From Syngnathus acus (lineage: Eukaryota > Chordata > Actinopteri > Syngnathiformes > Syngnathidae): a stretch of DNA of 64,000 nucleotides. Shown here in pieces: positions 37,410-53,700 of this stretch; within the stretch, counting starts at the first letter, position 1; the number at the start of each line of letters is the position of its first letter. The notes under the pieces were generated by a model. That model was given only the letters and a program-made list of their open reading frames with translations, was not told the origin of the DNA and searched no databases. Location of the stretch: contig NC_051088.1 in NCBI RefSeq assembly GCF_901709675.1, positions 14,673,693 to 14,737,692 on the forward strand, written 5' to 3'. The position numbers were made by a program, and so were the translations under genes.

Positions 37410-40400
37410 TTTATTCATGATTTTTTTTAAATCAATGTTAATGCAAAACCCCTCTTGATTTTGAATGGTATCCATCTCAAGATGGTCAAGGAAGAGCAGG
37501 TGCATAGTAATATATTCTTCTTTTCAATCATCAACAAGGTTTCAAGTTATCAACCAATCAAATCATTCGAGAATGATCTGCATCTCTGTGGCTCATCACC
37601 TTCCCAAACTGGATGATGCAGCCAGTGTTAAACTTTTTTATGATTGTGTTTCATTCAGCAAAAAATGTGTCAAAGGGTTCAAGTTATCAAAATTAAAATA
37701 TATAATGTAATTTAGGCAAACATGACTTTAGGCCCTGTTATATGTGCTCATTGGCATAGTTTTGTTTTTATTAATTCACTCACCAGCGAGTTTGTAACAA
37801 AACACTCAAAATATGATTGAAATCACAATCTGGTGATAACTTTAACCACCCCGAAATTTTTTTTTCCAGGGAACCATCATTAGTGACCTATATGAAGAAC
37901 CTCATTTTCCTCTTAATCAGACCTCCCATTTTTCTGAATAAGTGACACATTCATACGAACTCTGTAGAAAGTTAAACCCTTCTATTATGTTAATGATTTG
38001 CTATTGTGTTAATGATTCGCTCTGCAATACAGTGAGGGGTGTGAAATTTAGTCTTACAATAAAGTCTCTATTTGTCTCCTTTCAGAACAATGGATCATTA
38101 TTCTGGTGTCGTAGTCATAAAGAGTGCGCAAAGGTAGGTTATTTTTATGCAATACATTTTATCTCATGCAACTTGTCGGCCGTCTATGCCATTTGAGATT
38201 CACGCATATGAGCTCATTCGCAAAAACAATTTAGTTACAGACATTAAAAAAAAATACTATTCTAAGAATATCTATTTTAATGTTCATTTTGAATTAGAGG
38301 GACAAACATTGAATGAATTCAAGTGAAAAAAATGTATTTGAAAAAGGTATGTTTATAAGGGAGTGTATGGATTGTGGGGGTGGTCTTGAACGTCACACCC
38401 CCAATGGAGGTGGGGTTAACCATATTTCCATTTTTTTAAAATTATGATCGTTTAATTCAATTTTTTTATTTCTACTCGGACACCTGGCAAACCAAAATTC
38501 TTACGATTAAAAAGCACTCTGCACTTTGGTAAGGAAAATGATCTCACCGACTGACTCAAATATCTTCTAAAAAATTCATTTGATACATACTACATACTCT
38601 GGTCTTCCGCCCAAGGGTACTCTACATGAGTCATGTCTACCCTGGCTAGAGCTAATGTGCAATTTCCTCTTTGCGACTACAAATGCAGACTCCTATTCAA
38701 CACTGTTCAATAGACTAACGTCAAGTGGGAGCAGTCCTCAAACTCAGCCCAACAGTTCCCCCTTTAACTTGAGGAAAAGATGATTGATATCATCTGGGAA
38801 TGGGGCAGAAAAGGAAGCATCGCTGAGACTTGCAGAGGCAGAGACTGCACAAGAAGTGGCAATGTCACTCTGTATTAGCGAGGCAATTTCTTTTCGAGGC
38901 CCACAAGGGAAGATGAGAGATGGCGAGCCGAGCGTCGCTTTGTCAATTGGCCAGCACTGTACTTGATGTGCACATAGTCAGCCGACGATATCTGCAACTA
39001 TGAGACAACAAATTGTGATGTTACCTAAAGTAGTGTTTAAAAACATTTTACAAGGAGCACATAGAAAAAAACTTAGTTCTCCCAGACAAATGATTAACAT
39101 TAAAATACCATATCATGGTAGGCCTAATTATTCATTATTCAACAGGTTTCATTGGAAGAAGTTTAATATTATTGTCAAGCACAGTAACGTTTTTAAGTCA
39201 TACTTCTTCCCAAGAGAACTATAATGTGTAAAAAACCTTTTTAACTCTAACAAAAGTGCGATCCTTTCATGTGCCACTACGGTAAGAGAAATCATGTTTG
39301 GGACTTTTATGTTCTTTGTTAGTGGGGACAGCGTTTGGTTTTAGTTTTTGAATAACTGTATCAGTGGTCAATCAAATGTTTCAACAAGGAAATGAGGAAT
39401 GTGGACACAATCAACATTCTTTTGGAAGGTGTACATTTCTCATGTTCTAATCAGCTGTAATTACTGTCATTGAGTTACCCACCTACATTTTTGTTGAAAA
39501 TTTCTGCTTTTCAAATGCAAAGGTGTTGATTTTGTGATATTTTTACCAGCTTGGCACTTTCTATTGCCACTCCCCCGTGGTGAGCACGAACTGGCAGTCC
39601 TGCACTTATCTGTGACTGTAATTGAAATATATACTTTTGTGGAACAGCTTTGTCGATTGTTCCGGTGCCTTTTAAATTGCTCCATGGGGATGAATGAAGT
39701 GGCTCGGAATGAATCTAGTTGAAACTAATCATGGGAACATGGCAGTGAATAAAAAAATGAATAAAAGCTCTCTCACTACGCTCATTGAAGGCAAGTTAAC
39801 CAAAACTAATCTGAGGCGACTTTCTATCATAATTCCACACAACCGATGGCAAATCTGTACCCAACAATGTTTCTTAAAAATAGATCCATTTATTATACAC
39901 GTTGTGCGAAAACGAGAATAAAAAAAGAATGCGTTTTGTTAATCATAATGAAACTTAACAATAAACAATTTGTTTTTGTGATTATTTATTGATTTGTTGT
40001 GTGGACTAAAGTTAAGCATGCAAATCGTATTTGCTCAGAAGTCTGTTCATAACTCCACGCAATGCTTCTTGATTTCTCTTCATTCAAGGTTATCAAACTG
40101 ACTTTACTCCAATAAAGAGTTGAGATGTGAAAGAAAACCCTCCAAAATGATTGGAGTTCAGTTCATCAAGTCTTCTTGAAAATGTTTTCCACCTTTTCAA
40201 ATAACTATCATTCATCCGCGTGTTAGCCTTGGACTGGGAAAAAAAAGAGACAAAAACTACCCTTCACTAAAACCAAGATATGTATGTCATTATTCCACAG
40301 CAATGAATTTATTTTCAATGCAATAAATAACTGCATTATGAACCGATGTATATATGAGTCAACATTCACAGACATACCAATTCACTGAAAAACTAAATGT

Positions 40401-43400
40401 ACACTAATTCAACCTGCCTCTAAAATTAATATTTCACCCTCTTCTCTTCAACAGTGCCTGAATCCCTGTCTAGACGCTTGGTCCACAAAAACCAAGAGCA
40501 ATTGCAAAGAGTCATGTGAGGTAGTTGCATTCTAACCATGTTTGATCTTTTAGTATTGAAATGGTAGATGATGTAGTGCTTGTCCCGTTATTTATTCAAG
40601 AAATCGTTTCCCGTGGGCCACTGGGAATGTGTGGCCAGCTGTGAGTTCCTCCAGACGTTGATGAAGGTGAAGCAAGGTGGCTGTCCACCTCCGAACAGGG
40701 CCACTGGCTTCGCGGCTGCCTGCGTGGACGGCTGTGATCGCGATGCACAATGTCCAGCTCAGAAGAAGTGCTGCTCCAACGACTGCGGTCACACATGCCA
40801 GTCTCCACAAGACCTTTACAAGGGTGAGTGTGACAAACCTGGATGGAACATCAAGTGGAGACCCTTGTACTTTTACTGCTGATTGACGGCTACCATTAAT
40901 CTGCCAGGGGCTCCTCTGAAACCAAGAAAGGAAATGAACTTTGAGGAGGTTCTCCTTGGCCATCTGGAGGTGCACTGGTCCTGCAGGTTCAATATCTCAG
41001 CTGAGCCTGTGGTCTACATCCTGCAGACAAGGTGGAACTTTGGCATTCAACCCAATGATGATGCTGCTGTTTCCTGGCATGTGGTTACACAGGTTAGTAG
41101 GCCGCTTATCCATGTGAGGCGTCATGTTGTGTACAACGACTACATGTTGTTGTTAAAGCCTAACACCATTCTTGATACTTGGTAGACCACAGAGCACAAA
41201 GCCCGTTTGAACGACATCCGACCTGGCCGCTGGTACCAGTTCAGAGTTGCAGCTGTCAATACTCAGGGAACTCGAGGTTTCACCACTCCTAGTCGACACG
41301 TTCGTTCCAGCAGAGGTCAGCAACAGCCCTGAAATCATAACCCTAGTTTGAAACCCTACTTCAAAACCCTAAGCCGAGTTTGATAAGCCTCTTCAAAATT
41401 CGAACCCTTTTTTGAAAATCTACTTTGAAACCTGAACTCTCATTTGAAATCCTAACCTTAGTTTTAAACCCCAATTTGAAAGCCCAATCCTAATTAAAAC
41501 TCGAATTTAAAACCCTCACCCTAATCTAAAGCTAACATTGGAGGTATCCTTTGCAACTCTGCATTCTTTTCCGGAGTGTCTTGTAACTCAACATCTCCAT
41601 CATCAGAGCCGTCTCGTCCTCCCGCACCAACTGAGCTAAAAGCGACCAACATAACCTTTGCTTCGGTCGACTCGGTGAGGGTCACACTACACTGGAGCAT
41701 GCCTGGAGACCTCGATGTCCCTGTTCACCACTACAGGGTCAGCTGGAGCTGGACTGCTATTGGTCAACCCTCCATTTCCTCCTTAGCCAAGAGGAGGAAA
41801 CTAGTCAGTGAGGTAAGGGCCGCTGAGACCACTTTGGTTCTGAAAATGGAGGAATAGGTCTTGCGAACTCTTCTATACAGAGGTGGGCCATCCTAGAGGG
41901 CATGCGGTCCAACCGGACGTATTCCGTGAAAGTACAGGCTGTATCCTACTTTGAGCAAATCCAGCTGAAAGGACCTCGAGCTATCGTACACGTCAGCACT
42001 CAGCTCAGTATGTACAATGTGTGTCTTATTTGTTATTGTGTGGCTCAATATTTGAGCTTTTTATCTGTTCTAAAGATGCAAAGGCCCAACTAAAATCCTC
42101 CGCGGCTGACAGCATTCATGTGGGGACACCGTTCTTTCAAAATGGACAGCTTCAGGTTCACATTTACTGGCAGAGCAGCACAGGTGTGGAAGAGTGCATG
42201 CTTCATTTTACCAGTGCAAATGTGCCAAACGTTATCATTGAAAGAAAGCCAAAACGATTTGTAGCAATAAATATTTGGGATAGAAATTTAACAATAAATT
42301 CACTCGGACACGTTTACAGCTTTGGATGAAATTAAGAGACCGAAATAAAACATGGACTCTTTTGGCATTTTGATTTTCTGCATATTAATGTTTGAAATGC
42401 CAATATTTGCATTTAGAATGTGGGAGTTGAATTTGACAGCAGGTGAGGAATACAATGAAAATGTTCATTGTAGTACCTATTAAGCCCACTAGTAGATTGC
42501 ATATTTTGTGGTGTAAAATGTTTGTACTTATTTTATATGTTATTTAAAAAGTTTAAATCATTTAAATAATAATTTTTTAAAAATCATTTCATGAATTTCC
42601 CGTCTTATTCATTGCCTAGACCCTTCAGTTGAATACTACAAAATCCAGTGGGTGCCAGAGTATTGTGAGCACAAACAAAACACAGTGAGAGAGAAGACCA
42701 GCACACAGGTTGCATAACATTTTTCAAATTTGATAAATGTTGAATAAAATGATTTGGTTTCCAGGTGGCATTTCGATGTGGCTCTCCAGTGATGGTTGAG
42801 CATTATGTGGAACTTTGAGTCCGGTTGGCTTTGGAAATGCATTTAGCCAACTGCTGTAACTGAATGTTGCCTGTTGGCTTGATCCCAGGAAACCTTCGCC
42901 ACCCTGCAGGGTTTGCTCTTCTCCTGTAAATACAAAGTCTTACTGCAGCCTGTCAGCAGGACCAGTCGGCCGCTATCCAGGAGCATCTGTTTCCGGACGC
43001 CTTCCTGTTCTGCCATCCAAGCCAAGAGTCCAAAACCCATGGCCTGTAATGGAGAAAGACGTGAGGGAACTTTCTGTTTGAAGCATAGCAGGCATCAGTT
43101 CTAATTTTGATTTTTATCACATGAATCTGTTCATGCAGTGACTCCTCAGACGGCTTTGATTGAGCCAACCAACCTGACTGTTTCCTTCAAGCTACGTGGT
43201 GGTAACCTGTCTGCCATGTTTAACTGGGATGTGTCAGCTGGACCATCTCGACGTCATCTAACTGGCTATCAGGTGACTCTGGTGGAGATCACGTCAACCA
43301 GCCAATATGACCAATCCCAGATCTTAACCCCGGTTAGTATTTGTAAAAACAGGGGTCATTCCAGATTGGAGGACTTTTTCTGCACCCTCAACGAAACATT

Positions 43401-44239
43401 AAATAATCCATGCACAGCGTACAGAAACATGCACTTTTGTGGATTATTGTTGTTTTAAGACCAGTTAGCATAGTGACTAACACAGCTCGCATGCGCAAAA
43501 AAGTTAAAATTAGCATTAATTCACAACCCTGTTTACATAATTAGGGTAATGAATTTAGTATTTCCATTAATAAAATTGTGCTTATTCAATTGGAGTTTAT
43601 TAATCCAGCAATATTTTACTACATATACTATGCACATCAACTAGCTATGCACACTGACTTCATTTGTTGTGTATATAATTATATGACAATATATTTAATA
43701 CAAATTTGACTCTGGATGGCTGAGCCGGATAAATCAAATTATGTGATGGTTTATTAAATGTTTTTCTTGAAGACGTAGCAAATAAAATATTTAAAATACC
43801 GTAATTTTCGGACTATAAGTCGCGGTTTTTTTTCATAGTTTGGGTGGGGGGGCGACTTATACTCAGGAGCGATTTATATACATATATATGGGGTTTTTTC
43901 ACTTTTTTGGGCATTTTATGGCTGGTGCGACTTATACTCCGGTGCGACTTATAGTCCGAAAATTACGGTAAATCATTTTGGGGGGGAACAATGGTATCCA
44001 CCAATTCTGGAATGACTCATGCAAAATTTTACTTTGCTTGCTATCGTTCATCCACCTTCCGTGTTTACTGTTTTCACACACAGGACATTAATGTTCTGGA
44101 AGTTTCTGACCTACACCCTGGCAGTGTCTACAAGTTGGATGTCCAGGCCCTCACTGCAGATGGTGAAAGTCCAGCCATCAGCAGAACCTTCCAGACTCCA
44201 GGATTCCAACATGTGTTAAGGCATAGAAAATATGAGTGA
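37024..44239 (+). CDS. anos1: Anosmin-1 (Kallmann syndrome 1 protein)
   Basis: Secreted matrix/heparan-sulphate binding glycoprotein involved in neuronal migration. Thirteen exons join in frame to 628 residues: 37024-37206, 38086-38133, 40455-40520, 40601-40823, 40908-41092, 41186-41315, 41607-41812, 41881-42007, 42076-42183, 42620-42708, 42889-43060, 43139-43332, 44084-44239. A signal peptide comes first, then the cysteine-rich box ([19 protein letters not shown]). Next is a WAP four-disulphide core in exon 4 ([10 protein letters not shown]), then four fibronectin type III repeats from [12 protein letters not shown] onward, with [11 protein letters not shown] and [11 protein letters not shown] as clear markers. 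The C-terminus is short and basic (HVLRHRKYE), without the long His-rich tail of mammals. Teleosts have two copies, anos1a and anos1b, and which one this is was not resolved. Confidence 0.95.
41316..41606. repeat. Degenerate AACCCT/TTTGAA minisatellite
   Basis: Most of anos1 intron 6 (about 41337-41530) is built of imperfect units of about 18 to 22 bp, each holding an AAACCCTA-like core and a TTTGAAA-like core. The copies are strongly diverged from each other. Confidence 0.65.
43797..43970. mobile_element. TA-flanked palindromic MITE in anos1 intron 12
   Basis: Starts TACCGTAATTTTCGGACTAT and ends with the inverse complement, giving terminal inverted repeats of about 27 bp bounded by TA. Subterminal GCGACTTATAC units are repeated inside. 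It has no coding capacity, so it is a non-autonomous DNA element. Confidence 0.85.
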
Positions 44240-47653
<3,414 letters not shown>

Positions 47654-50600
47654 CTAGCACATCCAACCCTTCGTCTTCAGGAACCTCAAGGCGTCATCAA
47701 AACCCTCCTGACAAAGGAACTGCATTCTGTTGGTAGGTGGCGGGAACAAAGCCTGGTTCAGTCTTTTGATGTTTTCCATCGAGAACTGTGGAGAATACAC
47801 CGCAGCCCATTTGAAAACAATGCACCAGCCTTCCGGACAACCTCTATACTTTTCTGAATCTTGAGTTATGTGACATAGTACTATGTTGATTACCAAAGGA
47901 GCATATTTTTTAATTCCCTTTGACGGCTGTCATTACGGCGTGAAAGGCTCTCATCTTCCTCCTCGCTACATTAGTAGGATTTCTTAGCAAGAAGCAGGTT
48001 TTTGCATCAGACTGATGACTAGCTCTGCTAACAGCTGCTGTGTAAAAAAAAAAAAAAAAAAAAGGCAGTTCCAGTGACATTAAACATCTCATTCGAGTTG
48101 CAAAATATATAAATACTCGATATACAAGTGAACACATTTTGTGCACAGCACTACTGGTTAGGAAGTAGGAAGGCTTATGAACAGTAGATACAGTATATGA
48201 ACATACATACCATTATGTTCATGTTGGCCAGTCTGAGTTGGGACTTGAATGCATGGCCCTTGTGCAATGGACTCACATCCTGCTGTCCAGCGAATGGGGA
48301 CACTGTGATGGTTCGGCCCACAGGCAGGATTGGTAGGCTGTCAGTGAAGCCTCCATCAATCCATTTCTACTCACAAAGGTGAATGGTTTACAGTCAGGTC
48401 TGGTGAATATTGAAATAAGAAAAATAGGTGAGAAGGTCAAATACCTCTCCTTGGAACTTGACCGGTTGGAGCCCAGCATAGACTGGCACAAAGCTGCTGG
48501 CCAGGAGTGCCTTAGGGGAGCATAAAACGGGTCAAAGACAAATCATCGTTGAATATTTGAACTTCACGGGTTGAAATAGTGCCAGTAATATTGTGTGCGA
48601 GATTGATTTAACTGAGCCATCATGTTGACAACATACAAAATCGACCTAGTTGTGATTTGTTTCATTGTTCGTGCTTATTTTGGTGTTTTAATTGGATTGA
48701 AGGCGGTTGGTTATATTTTGTGGTTATATTTTGGAGTGAAAAGAAGATAATTAGTTATCTAAAGATTCTGATAGCTCAGACCGTACACTCTGATCCTAAT
48801 TTTTTTAATTGTTTTTAGCAGGATCCCGCTTGAGACCACAGCGGGAAGCGAGTTGCAAAACTGATGACCACAGTAGTGCTGGGAGGCAGCTCACAGCGAG
48901 CGGTGACAAATGGGTAACAAAAGAAAGCTTTGTCTCTACTCATGTTTTCTACCGGTAAGTTCACACGATGGCGATAGTGTAATCGAGACCCTTCATATTG
49001 TAACAAGAGGTTCAAATGTTTAAAAACAAAAACTCAAGATTGATTCGTCATGCCGACAGGGCTGGGAAGGGAGAATTCTCAGAAAAATGTTTAATTGTGA
49101 TGACGCTACCTGAGTAGACATTGTGAGTGTAGTCATTAAAATGTGTCCTTTTCGGCGTGTTACTGTTGGCTGCGCTTTACATATTCATAGAAAAAAACAA
49201 CAACAACCACCAGTAAATATTTGCACCTGTATGAGGTCTTCTCTGGAATTAAACCGGGACACAATGAGGTTCTTGCCACTTCTGGAATGAGTCAATGAGA
49301 CATGGAGGCGATCAGATGCCAGAACGTGCGCATTAGCAGGCAGCATCTCCTCAATTCCTTCCCTGCAAAGTGGCAGATACTTGAGTCAGATGTCTAGTTT
49401 TTTGATTTTCGCTACTTCAGTTGTTTTTATTCAATATCTGTTGAGTAGTTACCGCAGCTTTGACATGAACTGATATCCAGGTGTGAGTGCTCCAAATCTC
49501 TGTTGTCTTACATCCTCAGCAAAATTGTATGTAAATTCTTTGCAGTGCTGAAAGAGAAAGAACAGAGCAGCAATATGCTTATGAAATATTTAATAACAGA
49601 CCATTTAGGTTTTTCTAGAGGGCTTTTAATTCAACACATTGTGACAAATAGTAATACACAGAGGTAAAATTTAAAATGAAATTGAATTTTTTTACCCAAT
49701 CTCATGTCAGCGTTTTGAATGTTAGAAAGTGGTTGACCATTGTGACAGATTTACTGAATTGGCTTTTTAGCTCAACTGCAAAGAACATTTGTGTTCATTC
49801 AACAGACTTTGTTGTGCAATTGTGTTCTTATACTGCCATGGTTTTATTTTCTTGACTTTACTGGCTACAAGACAATTATGCCCCTGCTGACATTGAAATA
49901 CAGCACAAACTGGTAGGGGGTTAATACCTGCCATTGTGTATGAACGGTTGTATTCTGGAATACGCCCTGCCTCAGCTTGAAGCAACCGATACACAACACA
50001 ACAATAACAAAGTAGGAGGAAAGTGGAGAAAGTATTCGACCGCGCACATGGAAACCTATAATTATTTGCAAACACCAGAAATCTCCACCATCTAAAAGCC
50101 GCTGCTTCGATGGGTCCAAGTTGTTTTTGTTTTTTCAAGTTTGGCTAAGGTGTGCAATGAGAACTCAGATGTTTTCTGTGGCTGGAACTATCCTCTGACA
50201 CAAATTAGGATATAGAATCTATATCCTAATGTGTCAAACTCATTTTATTCACGGGCCACATTGTAGTCATAGCTTCTTTCGGAGGGCCATTATGACTGTC
50301 AACCCAAATAAATGTATGAGCACCTCATATTATATACAGTAAAAGCTACAAAACAAACTGACAAATAAATCATTTTCAAATCAGACGAGTAAAAACTGGT
50401 CAAATATTAAAAAAAAAGATATTATTAAAAGTGAAGACAATTTGCAATTCTAGTAATGACACGAATCTGATGCACAATTTCTCTTCGCGGGCCACATAAA
50501 ATCATGTGGCGGGCCGTATCTGGCCCCCGGGCCTTGAGTTTGACACATGCCTACCTTGATTTTATTAGGAGCCGTAAGCATGACGGCAGCAACAAGGGCC

Positions 50601-50734
50601 CCAGCTGAAGACCCTGCACAGGACTTGAGCGAGACGAGCAGCTTGTCCCCATGGCGAAGAAGAGCTCCCGCAGCTCCCAGGTGGTAGATGCCCAAAAAAC
50701 CACACGCAGCGAAGGACAGATTGAGCACAGTCAT
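47654..50734 (-). CDS. pnpla4: Patatin-like phospholipase domain-containing 4
   Basis: Patatin-family lipid hydrolase/acyltransferase (human GS2, acting on triacylglycerol and retinyl esters). Six exons join in frame to 254 residues, one more than the human protein: 50555-50734, 49453-49547, 49227-49362, 48445-48510, 48211-48366, 47654-47785. The oxyanion-hole motif CGFLG is at about residues 11-15. The nucleophile elbow GSSAG places the catalytic Ser at residue 43 and the dyad Asp at about 163 in DGGF. The C-terminus has RLNQALFPPP and GFDDALRFL. The catalytic dyad is intact, so the enzyme should be active. A MITE starts 6 nt into intron 1. The gene is convergent with anos1. Confidence 0.96.
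50229..50548. mobile_element. hAT-like MITE in pnpla4 intron 1
   Basis: Starts ATGTGTCAAACTC and ends GAGTTTGACACAT, with internal GCGGGCCAC and GGCCC-rich subterminal motifs on both sides. This TGTCAAACTC/GCGGGCC pattern is a well-known high-copy vertebrate repeat, here without coding sequence. No clean 8-bp target duplication could be read, so the class is tentative. Confidence 0.75.
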
Positions 50735-53700
50735 TCCTGAAAGAATGCATAATGTCAGAGTTACTATTTTTATTAGTTTCCAAGTGTAATTACGTCCGAG
50801 TGCAATTAGAATTCAAACGTAGTGACTGCGAACGTTTGACCACGAAAAGTTAGTCAAAATTAAATAGTATGTTTAGATCATGCATACGTACGACAGACTG
50901 TACGTGTTGTTCTGTGCAATAATGCAACAGGAAACATTTGTAGTTCCGGCTAATATTTTCAAAATAAACGTTTTGACGCCACACGGGGGAAAAAACCAAA
51001 AATACAGATGACGTTTTATGAGTAAAAGATGGCCATACTTCTATTAAGTGCACTACCAGAAAGTGACACTAGGGTTAATGTGCAAATATCTATTGACTGG
51101 TAAGAGTAAAAGTCACTTTGTAGTACTTGAGTAAAATTCTTAAATTAACTGAAATTTGAAGTACTTACTGACATCACTTTTAAGGCTCAAGGTATTTCTT
51201 TTTTTCTCTTCATGAGCTAAATCAAGGCTTGACTGATATGGGGGCTGAGGAAATCATTTATAAATATTTTAGAATATCAAATCAATTCTGGAGTGGTTTA
51301 AGTGGGGCAACACAGATTTTGCCCCCTAGCCCCGGTGCAGCACCATGTAACCATATAACCAGTTAATTATATACCTAAACGAGCCAATGATAGCGACATT
51401 GATGTTCTGACTTCAGCGGGTCAATATGAATTCAATTCTACCGAACCCTTATGTGCTTCTTCGGGTTGGATGGGGAGTATTTAAATGCCAGTACGTATTT
51501 TGTCACTTTAAGGTAGGTATCAAAGGCACTTCATTCAATGTATGAAAAGTAATTTTGCCATACTTGCAAAGGACAGATAAGCACATTTGATTTAAATTCT
51601 TATTAGGGATTCTTCGGAAGTATTTGACCTTTAGCTTTTGTGACCTTTATCGCATATAGTATATATAGCATATAGTCTTGCTTAGTTAAGCCATGTAATA
51701 ACGACACACATGAATCATAAACACATAAATCTTTTTTGTAATTAACAATGTTTAAGTGTGAAATGGAAAAACAACCTTAAACTGAATTTTGTTTTAGCAC
51801 ATATTTCAACTCATTCAAGTTCAACTTCACTCTGATTGTCATGAGTAGCTACTTTGTATCACAAAAAAATATATTTTTGTGAATTGTTGGAAAATGATAA
51901 ATATAGCTTCTGAAGTCATCTGAACAGTTTAACAGAGGTCAAACTGCTGCTGAGGCGCCACACTGTGATTTAATTAGTCCCGAGATAAAGAGAGAAGTGG
52001 TTATTCGCTGGAAGAATAGGCAAAGGAGCAGGGGTGATACTCTCACTGAAGACATCCATGAAATTCATGGATAAAAGAAATGAAGAAGTCCAATTTCAAA
52101 TATCTGACCAATTATCCGAAGCAGGCTTCTAATTAAGTTTGTCGTGACAAAAAGTAATACAGGGGACATAATTCAACCCACATATGGTGCTTAGGATTTC
52201 TGCTTGGTTGGAAATATTGCTTCAATTTTTACTGCTCAGAGCTTTGAAAGTTACCACAGGGTCATACAGACTAAAAATATAAAGATGAAAAAATTTGCTT
52301 ATTTGTGTTGTTTGAGCAGATGCAATTGTATCGATCCAAGCTGCCTATTTATGCCACGGTCGCACTGATAGGAATCCAAATTAGTATACGCTGACAAGTC
52401 CATGTGGCTTTTTCTCTTTACTGCCACGATCCCTATCCAGAAAGTGCCACTTGAGAACAAAAATATGGAATTGAGTCAGATGAACCATGCAGTGTAAATC
52501 CAGCCTCGGGGAGCTTCATGCACTGATCACTCATATTGACTTCGTGTCAATGTTTCTACTTTTTGAGGGAAGAGCAGAGCTGTGGACACCATGGCAATGG
52601 AAATGCAATTATCATTCATTCTCCCTTAAACTATTAGAATGATTTAGAAGGTCACATTTGAATCATCTTATTGTGGATTATTGTTTTAACATTCAAAAAG
52701 ATCATTCTTGAAGCGTTTGAACTTGAAGCTTTGTTTTCAACTAGGATAGATTCCTCTTCGACAATAATAATAAAAAATGGTAGTCAGAAATAATTGCTTG
52801 TTGTCTAACATTGGAACTGGTGAACTCTCTCTGTAGAGTTTTTTGATGATTAAGTATTCATATTTTGTTCTACAAAATAGTCCCATAATCATTTTTGAAC
52901 TGAGAGAAAAATAAGACTGCTTGATTTGATTTTGTCCCAGTAGCCCAGTAACATCTCGTTTTGACTTACTATAGTTCTACTAAAGCACACCCAAAAGGCT
53001 CTTCCTGCAAACCCAAGAAAATGATGTCAAACCATGAAGCTAAATTAGCAAGTACTGACTCTTGGTAGGTTACTTTAAGATAAGCGATCAAATTAGTCTC
53101 GATTTCTCTCATAGGGCTCTATATTCGTAGACGGCATAGCCGCATTCAAGCCTAAAAACGAACATATCTTGATTTTTGTGCTGGTATTTTGTCTATATGG
53201 GAATTTGACAGACTGGTCAAGTTGGTATGGCGCGCTGTCATACCTCAGCCATTGTTTTTTTTAAACCGGAGGTGCCCCACCATTTTTGACCAAAGCCAAA
53301 CTCTATTTCGACCATATTTTTGTGTTGGCCGTGTAAGCGCATTCATCTATATGTATGACTTCTGACGTTTTACTCTTGTGCAACTCGGCAATCGAATCTT
53401 TGCGGTTTCACGTTATATACTGTTGACAATCTGAATTTTTGAGGATTTTGACATTTGTACATCAAACAAGGTATCCAAACGATTAATCCATTATCAAAAA
53501 TGATTATCGATTCATATAATAATCGATTAGTTGTCGATTAATCTACCAATCATTGCACTGCGATCAACTGGTCGGGCACTCCTGCTTTCAAAACGGGTTC
53601 AAAATGAATTACAATTAAGCGACATGGATGTTTTTAGAGGCATCTGTGGTAACCACATTTCCACTCTGCTGCTTTGTTGTATTAAAATCATTTGAATATT

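Noticed and set aside
38580-38966. Two consecutive small frames in anos1 intron 2
   Set aside because: No splice context and no family resemblance. Chance frames in intronic DNA.
41813-41857. Apparent continuation of anos1 exon 7 ending [10 protein letters not shown]
   Set aside because: It reads past a good GTAAGG donor. The next exon at 41881 restores the fibronectin frame.
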